Positions 1 through 7,432 of a stretch of 64,000 nucleotides of DNA are shown in pieces. Source of the stretch: Candidatus Reidiella endopervernicosa. Its GTDB lineage: Bacteria; Pseudomonadota; Gammaproteobacteria; GCF-013343005. The translations under genes and the position numbers were made by a program. The number at the start of each line of letters is the position of its first letter. The stretch's first letter is position 1. The stretch covers positions 2,214,501-2,278,500 of the forward strand of contig NZ_CP054491.1 in NCBI RefSeq assembly GCF_013343005.1, written 5' to 3'. The notes below the pieces were generated by a model. That model had not been told where the DNA came from. It searched no databases and saw only the letters and a program-made list of their open reading frames with translations.

Positions 1-173
1 GTCGAGGCGTGTGCTCCTTCGAGTGGGAAGCCGGTGGTGAAGTGGTCAAAACGCTCTGCGGCGGCAATGGAGGGGAGGAAGACGAGTAGCAGTAGCATCA
101 GCACCATCAGCAGTATGTGGTGAAGTGACTCGGTCGATAGTTGGCGAATCAGTTTTTGTATTCCGATATCCAT
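1..173 (-). CDS. Multiheme cytochrome c family protein, N-terminal part only
   Basis: The ORF starts at the ATG complementary to 171-173 and runs off the left edge of the window after 57 codons. It begins with a short charged region, a leucine-rich segment (HILLMVLMLLLLVFLPSIAA) and an AAE cleavage-like site, so export to the periplasm is expected. The mature part starts with AERFDHFTTGFPLEGAHA, the phrase that usually precedes the first CXXCH heme site in multiheme cytochromes of the c3 type; the heme sites themselves are outside the window. A GGGAG ribosome binding site precedes the ATG. It lies 12 bp after the stop of the 21-heme cytochrome gene on the same strand, so the two are probably co-transcribed and act in one electron-transfer chain. 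Confidence 0.6.
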   Translation of the reverse strand, partial: MDIGIQKLIRQLSTESLHHILLMVLMLLLLVFLPSIAAAERFDHFTTGFPLEGAHAS

Positions 174-185
174 AATCACTCCCGG

Positions 186-1772
186 CTACTGCCGCGGCAG
201 AACGATCTCTTCAAATTGAGTCGGCAGGTGACACTGCTCACACTGCTTGCCGAATGTGCCCCAGTGGGCATCCTCGTCGCGATGACAGCTGATGCAGCGA
301 CGTGGCTCTGCGCGCTGCTCGGTGACCGGATCGATATGACACGCCTCACACTTGAGGCCGCGATGCGAACCCTCGAGTCGGTATTTGGTCTGGGTGTCGT
401 GATCGAAGAGCCATAGCTTCCAGTCGTTGGGGTTGTGGCAACTGGCGCACTGTTTACCGAGCAGTCCCTCGTGGCTGTCATCCTGTTGATGACAGGCGTA
501 ACAGTCGCGTTCGGTCTGCTGATAACTCCGGTCGAGATGACACTCACCACAGGGGGTGGTGGTGTGCAGGCCGATCAGGGGAAAGCGGGTCAGGTCGTGG
601 TCGAAGGCGATCTTCTTGCGCCAGTTATCACTGTTGTGGCACTGCTGGCACTCTTTACCTAGTTTGCCACCGTGTGGATCATCAACCTTGTGACAGGAGG
701 TGCAGCTCTTTTCTGGCTTCTTCTCAAACAGCCCCGCCTGATGGCAACTGCTACAACTTAGATCACCATGTTTTCCATCCAGTGAGAACTTGGTGTCGCG
801 TTGATGATCAAACCTGGTCTTGCTCCAGCTCTCGTTGTTGTGGCACTTGTCGCACTTCTCACCAAAACTGCCGCGGTGTCGATCACGCTGCTGATGGCAG
901 GCGATACAGGTTTTACCCGGGTTGCCCTTGTTATCGGCCCGGTTGAGTTTGCTGTTGTGGCAGCTGTTACAGGCGAGTTTGGTGTGCACGCCACGGAGTG
1001 GGAATTCGGTTTTTTTGTCGTGATTGAACTCTCCCTTCTCCCACTTCTCGTTGTTATGGCAGCTCTCACACTTTTCCCCAAAACCACCCAGATGGATGTC
1101 GTTGATCTGGTGGCAGGCGATGCACTGCTTGGGTGTCTTTTTATAGCGTTGATCGATGTGGCAGCTGTTACAGCTCGCCTTCTTATGTGCGCCCTTGAGC
1201 TTGAAGTCACTTTTGTCGTGGTCAAAACGATTCTTCTGCCAGCCTGTAGTTGAGTGACAGTCGTTACACTTCTTGCCCAGATTACCGCGATGTGGGTCGT
1301 CGCTTTTATGGCAGTCGATACAGAGCTGAGGCGTGTCGCGGTGTTTGCGATCTTTGGGGTGACAGGCGATACAGGCGACCTGTTGGTGACGCTTTTCGAG
1401 TTTGTAGTCGGTCAGGTCGTGATCAAAACCGTGTGGATCGAGGTGTACGATCTTTTTGTCACGCCCCTTGTGATCGGTATGGCAACTGCGGCAGGCGGTT
1501 TCGCCTACCGCGCTATCGAGACCGTGGTATCCCTCATCTTTGTTGATGTCGGCCGCCACCTTCTCGTGGCAGTCGAGACAGAGCGTGCGCTGTTCATCCT
1601 TGCTGAAGTTGGCGTGGCAGCGTTCACACTGCTCCTCATACTTGGCGTGTCCCTCGATCACCTTGCCCGGCATCAACAGGGTTTCGAACGAGGCGGCCCA
1701 TAGCGGACTGGAGCCGAGCAGCAACAGTGCAAACAGAAAAATCTCGCCAATGTTGTTGGGCATATTGCTCAT
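186..1772 (-). CDS. Large multiheme cytochrome c (21 CXXCH motifs)
   Basis: This 528-residue secreted protein has an N-terminal signal peptide (SSPLWA near residue 27) followed by 21 CXXCH heme-binding motifs that I counted across its whole length. Between them run repeats of roughly 50 residues with the pattern FDHD...F.L.G.H...CxxCH...CxxCH...DDPHxG.FG.KCxxCH. The repeats look like a tandem expansion of a cytochrome c3-like unit. Such proteins carry electrons in the periplasm or at the outer surface. The start codon overlaps the stop of the upstream membrane gene (TGATG), which implies translational coupling. Histidines between motifs are plentiful and could be distal heme ligands, so most hemes may be bis-His. 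The donor and acceptor cannot be read from sequence; the divergent 4Fe-4S/FAD oxidoreductase is a candidate partner. Confidence 0.88.
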   Translation of the reverse strand: MSNMPNNIGEIFLFALLLLGSSPLWAASFETLLMPGKVIEGHAKYEEQCERCHANFSKDEQRTLCLDCHEKVAADINKDEGYHGLDSAVGETACRSCHTDHKGRDKKIVHLDPHGFDHDLTDYKLEKRHQQVACIACHPKDRKHRDTPQLCIDCHKSDDPHRGNLGKKCNDCHSTTGWQKNRFDHDKSDFKLKGAHKKASCNSCHIDQRYKKTPKQCIACHQINDIHLGGFGEKCESCHNNEKWEKGEFNHDKKTEFPLRGVHTKLACNSCHNSKLNRADNKGNPGKTCIACHQQRDRHRGSFGEKCDKCHNNESWSKTRFDHQRDTKFSLDGKHGDLSCSSCHQAGLFEKKPEKSCTSCHKVDDPHGGKLGKECQQCHNSDNWRKKIAFDHDLTRFPLIGLHTTTPCGECHLDRSYQQTERDCYACHQQDDSHEGLLGKQCASCHNPNDWKLWLFDHDTQTKYRLEGSHRGLKCEACHIDPVTEQRAEPRRCISCHRDEDAHWGTFGKQCEQCHLPTQFEEIVLPRQ

Positions 1773-2647
1773 CAGTACATGTGCACTGCGACGATATGGA
1801 CGATGCCGGCCACGACCATCATCAGGAAGAAGGGGAGGTGGAAGAGGTGCCAGAGGGCGAATAGGCGTTCAAAAACGTTTAACTGCACGACTTTGCGTGC
1901 AGTGTGGAAGAAAGCGGTTGTCTCGCGAATACTCTCTCGTCTTCTTTGTCGCTGCTCCGGGCGACTCCAGCCCTGTTTGGCAGCGACTGCCTTGATCGAT
2001 CTTTTTATCTCCTTTTTCAACAGCCGTTGTCGTCGACTAATGGCGCGATCGGTAGTCAGCATGCGCCAGATCCCACCGCCCAGGGTTGAGACGGAGAGTG
2101 AGCGTTCAACTAACTGATCGAGTAGCTGTTGAATCTGCTGCTGGTTGGCGACACTGGTGAGGATCTGGTTCTCGCTCTTCTCCAGTCGTTCGCGCAGTTC
2201 AACCAGTGTCGCCTTGTGACCATAGAGGCCGAAGTGGATCTTGGTGTAGAAGTAACGCCCGATCAGCCCGCTGCAGGCCACCAGGATCATGCAGAAGAGT
2301 GCGACCTGGCTGTTGAGTGAGCCGAGATTGAAGTTGGCGTGGAAGATGATGCAGACCGGACCGGCCACACCAAACAGCATATGCAGCCTGAACCAGTAAC
2401 TGACCGGACCAAGATGGCGCATAAAACGTGCGTTTTTCCGCAGTGGGTAGAGCAGTAGTGCAACCATCAGTGAGGCGCCGACAATACCGAGCGTATATCC
2501 GGTTCCCTCTTCGGCGATGATGTGACGTTCACCACTGACACGCCAACCGAGATAGAGGACGACGACTACGGCTGCAGCAAAACTCAGCGTTATCAGTCCA
2601 CTGAAAACTGCTCCCCACCCCTGTCGTTCGGTTGTTGTAGCGCCCAT
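1772..2647 (-). CDS. Membrane b-type-cytochrome-like subunit
   Basis: A 291-residue membrane protein with about five hydrophobic segments: residues around 13-35, 50-66, 85-103, 115-130 and the extreme C terminus. Histidines sit in or beside membrane segments (RLHMLFGVAG, CIIFHANF, LWHLFHLPFF, AGIVHIVAVH), the arrangement expected if the protein binds b-type heme and moves electrons across the membrane. The middle (about 140-230) is a basic, glutamine-rich cytoplasmic helix, probably coiled coil. The gene overlaps the start of the 21-heme cytochrome gene. I infer that it links the cytoplasmic or quinone side to the multiheme cytochrome. The heme-binding role rests on histidine placement, not on a recognised domain, so a non-heme scaffold role remains possible. 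Confidence 0.6.
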   Translation of the reverse strand: MGATTTERQGWGAVFSGLITLSFAAAVVVVLYLGWRVSGERHIIAEEGTGYTLGIVGASLMVALLLYPLRKNARFMRHLGPVSYWFRLHMLFGVAGPVCIIFHANFNLGSLNSQVALFCMILVACSGLIGRYFYTKIHFGLYGHKATLVELRERLEKSENQILTSVANQQQIQQLLDQLVERSLSVSTLGGGIWRMLTTDRAISRRQRLLKKEIKRSIKAVAAKQGWSRPEQRQRRRESIRETTAFFHTARKVVQLNVFERLFALWHLFHLPFFLMMVVAGIVHIVAVHMY

Positions 2648-2935
2648 TGCTCTCTCTCACTGTCCATTGCAAAGCTCGTCTCTGGAGCTTGTCTAATTTC
2701 AATAATGGGAATAATATCCCAAAACGTAGAAATAACAACAGGGAATTGTGGTTAATGTGAACCGGTCGACATTTGCTGTTTGATCGATCGGTTATTGATA
2801 AATAGCGAGAAGGAAAAATATCGAAATTGATGCCTTAAGCATCTATTAGCTAGAAGTATCAGTTAGATAAGAGTCATAGTTAAAGTTGATAGTTGGTGTG
2901 AGTGAGTGAGTGAGTGGAGTGAGTCGTGGCGGAGA
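2648..2935. other. Divergent intergenic region with TGAG microsatellite
   Basis: This AT-rich stretch separates the leftward cytochrome operon from the rightward oxidoreductase and must hold both promoters, though I see no convincing -35/-10 pair. At 2899-2914 there are four perfect TGAG units followed by two degenerate ones, directly upstream of the oxidoreductase start. An in-frame GTG at 2906 lies inside the repeat; the ATG at 2936, preceded by GGCGGAG, is the likelier start, which would leave the repeat in the leader. Confidence 0.5.
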
Positions 2936-4531
2936 ATGATTTTGGATATTGAAATGGGACAGATTCTCTATTTTTCACCAATGTTGGTGATTTTGCTGAG
3001 CTACATTGTGCTGGCCTTTATGAAAGAGCGGCATGCACTGGCCGCGAAAAGAGAGACTATTTCTTCAGGTTTGACAGAACCAGCATCACTGCACCCACTG
3101 ATAGACACCACCAAGTGCATCGGTTGCGGCTCCTGTGTAACCGCATGTCCTGAGAATCTGGTGCTGGGACTGATCAAGAAACGCGCCGAGTTGATCTCGC
3201 CTTCACACTGCATCGGTCATGGTGCCTGTGCTCGCGCCTGCCCAATGAAGGCTATAACGCTGGTGTTTGGTACCGAAAAACGGGGTGTCGACATTCCGCA
3301 GATTGATGAGTCATTCGAGACCAACGTACCTGGAATCTATATTGCTGGTGAGCTGGGTGGCATGGGGTTGATTAGAAATGCCTCAGAGCAGGGGAGGCAG
3401 GCAATGGAATCGATATATAAGGTATCTCCCCAAAAAAAGGAAGGGGATTGGATCGATGCGCTGGTCGTGGGTGCGGGTCCGGCGGGAATTGCAGCGAACC
3501 TGGTGGCAAAAGAGCGCAAAATGTCAATTATAACGCTGGAGCAGGAGAGTCTTGGGGGGACGGTTGCCCACTACCCACGTGGCAAGGTTGTAATGACGGC
3601 GCCGGTAAAACTTCCTCTGGTGGGAAAAACCAGGTTTAAGGAGACCACCAAGGAGCGGCTGCTTGAGTTCTGGAGCGGTGTCGTTGAGAAGCACGAACTT
3701 CAGATCAATTTTGAAGAGCGATTAGAGGCGGTGGCCTCGGTTGAGGGTGGTTTCGAGGTGACAAGTAATAAGCGTAGTTACCGTCGCTGACCGCCATGGA
3801 TAGCGAAGCGAAGGCGGTTAGTCCCCGATAGTCGACGCCGCTCGCCTATTCGTAGTTGAGAGCGCGAGCGAACGACGAAGAAGATGCAGCAGCGGCTTTA
3901 TGTCGGCGTAGAGTCACTGAGGGAGTTGTGTAGAGCCGCGAAGAGGTGATTACGCAACGAACGCAGGACGGTCGGGGCGCCGTAGGCATAAACGGTCGCG
4001 TTAAGTATTTGCCGCTTGCTTGGGCTTGATGCCCAAAACATGCTTCCGCAAAATAGCGACTCCCGAGCTCGCACCCTACTGCTGGCGATTGGACGCCGTG
4101 GTACGCCACGAAAACTCGGTGTACCGGGTGAGGAACAGAACAAGGTCGTCTACAGATTGGTTGATGCAGAGCAATACCGTGGACAGTCGGTGGTGGTGGT
4201 TGGCGGTGGTGATAGCGCACTGGAGGCCGCCGCATCGCTGGCCGAAGAGGAGGGCACGGAGGTGACACTCTCCTACCGAAGTGAAGCCTTTAATCGTGCC
4301 AAGGAGAAGAACCGGCAGCGTGTTCAGGCCGCCGAGGCGGCGGGAAACTTAAAGGTTCTATTTCGCTCCAACGTGAAGCGCATCACTGAAGATCGGATCG
4401 AGATCGAGCAACAGGGTGAGTTAATTGAGCAGTCTAATGATGCCGTTATTGTGCTTGCCGGAGGTATCTTGCCCACACCGTTCCTGAAGCAGATCGGTAT
4501 TGATATCGAGACGAAATATGGCACAGCGTAA
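2936..4531 (+). pseudogene. 4Fe-4S/FAD-dependent oxidoreductase, interrupted by repeat copy 1
   Basis: The gene is split into 2936-3784 and 4067-4531. Joining these pieces gives an uninterrupted 437-residue protein. It has one N-terminal membrane segment (ILYFSPMLVILLSYIVLAFM), a ferredoxin-like pair of motifs (CIGCGSCVTACP and CIGHGACARACP, the second with His at one usual Cys position), an FAD site (VVGAGPAGIAA), a family motif LLAIGRRGTPRKLGVPGE and an NAD(P) site (VVVGGGDSALEAA). The sequence SYR|ARTLLLAIGRRG reads through the junction as in intact relatives. As it stands, translation stops in the element at 3790 after SYRR. It probably passes electrons from NAD(P)H or ferredoxin to a membrane partner. 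The last 14 bp overlap the ankyrin gene. The start at ATG 2936 is preferred over GTG 2906. There is no other damage, so the insertion looks recent. Confidence 0.8.
3785..4066 (+). mobile_element. ~280-bp repeat element, copy 1 (subfamily A)
   Basis: Begins CGCTGACCGCC and ends CGACTCCCGA. It is inserted between codons of the 4Fe-4S/FAD oxidoreductase, in the same orientation as the gene. The left flank is ACCGT and the right flank GCTCG, with no target-site duplication. The left-end hairpin pairs CTGACCGCC with GGCGGTTAG; the right-end hairpin pairs TTGGGC with GCCCAA. The CATGCTTCCGC signature and final A place it in subfamily A. There is no ORF in it. Confidence 0.9.
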
Positions 4532-6554
4532 TCGTCTAGCCACTCTGCTGCTGATCTACAGCACGCTTGTTTCGATGCCACTTCAGGCTGCGGATGCGAG
4601 ACTTGGTGAAGCGCGCGCAGCGGTCAGAATTCATGACTATCAACGTGCCTTTCAGCTCTATCAACAGCTGGCCCAAACGGGTGCAGCAGAGGCACAGTAC
4701 CAACTGGCATCACTCTATCTGACCGGGCGCGGTGTGGAGCTTGATCAGGCGCTTGCCTTCAAGTGGATGCAGGCCTCCGCAGATCAGGGGTACGTTAAGG
4801 CGCAGTACAACCTCGGTCTGATCTTTGAGCAGGGGCAGGGTGGTGAGATTGACCTGGAGCAGGCGCGTTACTGGTATGAAAAAGCAAAAGCACAGGGGAG
4901 TCGGCAGGCTAAGGCGAGATTAAAGCGGATTGGGGATGAGGTTCTGGTTGTCACTCCAGATTCGCTTCGACTGGCAGCGGCTAGAGGTAAGCGGGAGAGG
5001 GTGCGGATGTTACTCAATAGTGGAGTAGCTGATCGCCCTAATCTACACGGAGAGACTGCGCTGCTATCGGCTATCAGGGGCAAACATCCTCAAATAGTTG
5101 CCGATCTTGTTAGAAATGGTAGCGAACTTCATCAAAGCAACCTGGATAATGAGACCCCTATATCGTTGGCTATCGAGGCCGGTGATGAAGAGATGGTCAA
5201 GCTACTGCTTTCACTAAAATATGATATATATCATCTAGATGGGAGCGGTAACTCACCTTTAATGTCGGCGGTTCGATATGGCCGTGAAGCCATTGCAATG
5301 ATGCTTCTTGAGGCGGGTGTAGACCCGAATATACGAAATAGAGAGGGTGAGAGCGCCATCGACTTTGCATCACGCGCCCCAAACGGCACGCAGATCATCG
5401 CGCTATTAACAAAATATGGCGCCAAACCAGGGAATACCGGTGTTGAGAGACAGCGGAGTGAGATCGTAGCTGATGCCATTCAAAGGGGAGAAAAACTTAA
5501 TAATCAGGACGCTTATAAAGGTTGGAGCCCACTCATGGTGGCAGCCTGGCGTGGCGACAAGGCGTTGGTCAAAGCGCTGTTAAAACAAGACGTTAAGCTC
5601 AATGAGCGTGATCCCAATGGATACACGGCCCTGGCACGTGCAGCCTGGGCTGACCACCAGGGGATCTTACAATTGATCATCGATGCTGGTGCAGATATCG
5701 GTCTCGCAGCGAAGAACGGATCAACGGCGTTGATGTTGGCTGCAGGTAATAAACAGCAAGATGCCGTGCAGCAACTTCTCAGGGCTGGAGCAAATATTCA
5801 TCGACTCAATCACAAAGGCGAGTCGGCATTACTGCTGGCGCTACAAGCGAACGACCTAAAGAGCGCAAAACTGTTAGTTGATGCCGGAGCGGATGTATCT
5901 AATGCAGACGGTGAAGGCAAAACTGCACTTATGTTGTTGGCCATGCAAAAGGCTGATCATCTATTTAAAAGGATAGATCTTACTCGGCGTGAGATCGATC
6001 AGGTCGATCAGCTGGGTCGTACAGCGCTTTGGTACGGTGTTGAGGCTGGCTGTGAAGGATGTGTGTCGCATCTGCTCAGTAACGGAGCTCGGGCTGACAT
6101 TGCCGATAATCAATCAGAGACACCGTTACATCGTGCGGTAATAAATGGCCGGGTTGATACGGTAAGCCAGCTACTGGATAAGCTGGTGTCTGTGTCAGGT
6201 GTAAATGGCGTCACCACATCCGGTCAGTCGGCAGTAATGGCTGCCGCGAAACATAACCAACCCGAGATCTTAAAACTACTGATCGATGCAGGTGCGTCGG
6301 TTGATCAAAAGAGCCACGACGGCAGAACCGCGCTCATGTTAGCTGCGGAAAATGGACATACAGACATCGCTAAAATACTCCTTACCAAAGGTGCTGATCA
6401 CTCATTAAGAGATAACAGGCGTCAGCAGGCCATCGACTACGCACAACGTGCCAAACAGCAGCAGATAGCGGATTTACTGAATAAGCAGAGCAAAAAGAGC
6501 GGTCTACCGCTGACCGCCATGGATAGCGAAGCGAGGGCGGTTAGTCCGCGATAG
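4518..6554 (+). CDS. SEL1- and ankyrin-repeat exported protein with element-derived C terminus
   Basis: The start is ATG 4518, inside the 3' end of the oxidoreductase gene, and is followed by a signal peptide (LLLIYSTLVSMPLQAADA). Residues about 35-135 hold two SEL1 repeats (AQYQLASLYLTGRGV, AQYNLGLIFEQGQGG). From about 150 to the end run roughly a dozen ankyrin repeats (GETALLSAIRGKHPQIV, GRTALMLAAENGHTDIAKILL). Both repeat types make protein-protein scaffolds, and the signal peptide puts it in the periplasm, where it may assemble the redox partners encoded on either side. Repeat copy 2 begins at 6508, so the last 15 or so residues (LTAMDSEARAVSPR) come from the element. Removing the element gives the natural end SGLLGLF and a stop at 6803-6805, a protein of 667 residues. 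Function is probably little changed. Confidence 0.82.
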   Translation: MAQRNRLATLLLIYSTLVSMPLQAADARLGEARAAVRIHDYQRAFQLYQQLAQTGAAEAQYQLASLYLTGRGVELDQALAFKWMQASADQGYVKAQYNLGLIFEQGQGGEIDLEQARYWYEKAKAQGSRQAKARLKRIGDEVLVVTPDSLRLAAARGKRERVRMLLNSGVADRPNLHGETALLSAIRGKHPQIVADLVRNGSELHQSNLDNETPISLAIEAGDEEMVKLLLSLKYDIYHLDGSGNSPLMSAVRYGREAIAMMLLEAGVDPNIRNREGESAIDFASRAPNGTQIIALLTKYGAKPGNTGVERQRSEIVADAIQRGEKLNNQDAYKGWSPLMVAAWRGDKALVKALLKQDVKLNERDPNGYTALARAAWADHQGILQLIIDAGADIGLAAKNGSTALMLAAGNKQQDAVQQLLRAGANIHRLNHKGESALLLALQANDLKSAKLLVDAGADVSNADGEGKTALMLLAMQKADHLFKRIDLTRREIDQVDQLGRTALWYGVEAGCEGCVSHLLSNGARADIADNQSETPLHRAVINGRVDTVSQLLDKLVSVSGVNGVTTSGQSAVMAAAKHNQPEILKLLIDAGASVDQKSHDGRTALMLAAENGHTDIAKILLTKGADHSLRDNRRQQAIDYAQRAKQQQIADLLNKQSKKSGLPLTAMDSEARAVSPR

Positions 6555-6791
6555 TCGACGCCGTCTGCCTATTCGTAGTTGAGAGCGCGAGCGAACGACG
6601 AAGAAGATGCAGCAGCGGCTTTATGTCGGCGTAGAGTCACTGAGGGAGTTGTGTAGAGCCGCGAAGAGGTGATTACGCAACGAACGCAGGACGGTCGGGG
6701 CGCCGCAGGCATAAACGTCGCGTTAAGTATTTGCCGCTTGCTTGGGCTTGGATGCCCAAAACAAACTTTCGCAAAAATAGCGACTCCCCGG
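6508..6791 (+). mobile_element. ~280-bp repeat element, copy 2 (mosaic A/B)
   Basis: Begins CGCTGACCGCC and ends CGACTCCCCGG. Left flank TCTAC, right flank TTGGG. It lies within the last codons of the ankyrin gene, in the same orientation, and supplies that gene's present stop codon. Its interior matches subfamily A (TTAAGTATTTGCCGCTTGC), but its right tip matches subfamily B (CAAACTTTCGC, final G). This mosaic suggests recombination or conversion between copies. Confidence 0.9.
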
Positions 6792-6859
6792 TTGGGCTGT
6801 TTTAGAATCCCTCTTCACTGGATACATAATAATTATAACTACGCATAATGTATATTATG

Positions 6860-7147
6860 TTAAGTACAGTAAATACCGAGCATAGCAAATAGATAACTGA
6901 TTGTTCTATTGATCATTATTCTAATACCGCAGGTGCTCGGAAATGGTTCTACCTGTATTAAAACCAAGTTATCGTAAAGAACTCGCCGCCCTGCTGCGTC
7001 GGTGGGCTTTATATAATGGGGTTTGACCAGATTAGCCTGATGCATGGGATCGGTCCGTACCTTGGCCATCACATCTTCCTCAGAATCAGCGTATTCCTGA
7101 GAAATAGCATAAAAGTCATCAGCGATTTCCATAAAGGCATCAACCAT
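6860..7147 (-). pseudogene. Orphan ORF fragment abutting repeat copy 3
   Basis: A leftward ORF of 95 codons whose ATG (7147) directly touches the left end of repeat copy 3. Its upstream sequence, beyond the element, is the opposite-strand kinase gene, so the original 5' part has been lost. The first 50 residues are acidic and helical in character (VDAFMEIADDFYAISQEYAD) and look like coding sequence; the end (CGIRIMINRTISYLFAMLGI) is less convincing and may be out of frame. I do not recognise the family. It most likely represents the tail of a gene brought here by rearrangement between element copies. Confidence 0.35.
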
Positions 7148-7432
7148 CGCTGACCGCCATGGATAGCGAAGCGAAGGCGGTTAGTCCGCGATAGTCGACG
7201 CCGTCTGCATATTCGTAGTTGAGAGCGCGAGCGAACGACGAAGAAGATGCAGCAGCGGCTTTATGTCGGCGTAGAGTCACTGAGGGAGTTGTGTAGAGCC
7301 GCGAAGAGGTGATTACGCAACGTACGCAGGACGGTCGGGGCGCCGTAGGCATAAACGGTCGCGTTAAGTATTTGCCGCTTGCTTGGGCTTGGATGCCCAA
7401 AACATGCTTCCGCAAAAATAGCGACTCCCCGA
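7148..7432 (+). mobile_element. ~280-bp repeat element, copy 3 (subfamily A)
   Basis: A full-length 285-bp copy from CGCTGACCGCC to CGACTCCCCGA. The left flank ACCAT belongs to a leftward ORF and the right flank CAGAC to a rightward kinase gene, so it joins two truncated genes on opposite strands. That fits a recombination breakpoint rather than a simple insertion. It carries the subfamily A signature CATGCTTCCGC. Confidence 0.9.

Noticed and set aside
801-1703. Long plus-strand ORFs opposite the multiheme cytochrome
   Set aside because: They are shadows of a repeated Cys/His-rich coding sequence; the products have no plausible composition or start signals.
7140-7415. Minus-strand ORF of about 91 codons across the repeat element, recurring in other copies
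   Set aside because: Frame and ends change from copy to copy through one-base indels, and no start or binding site is conserved. It is an open-frame by-product of the element, not a gene.
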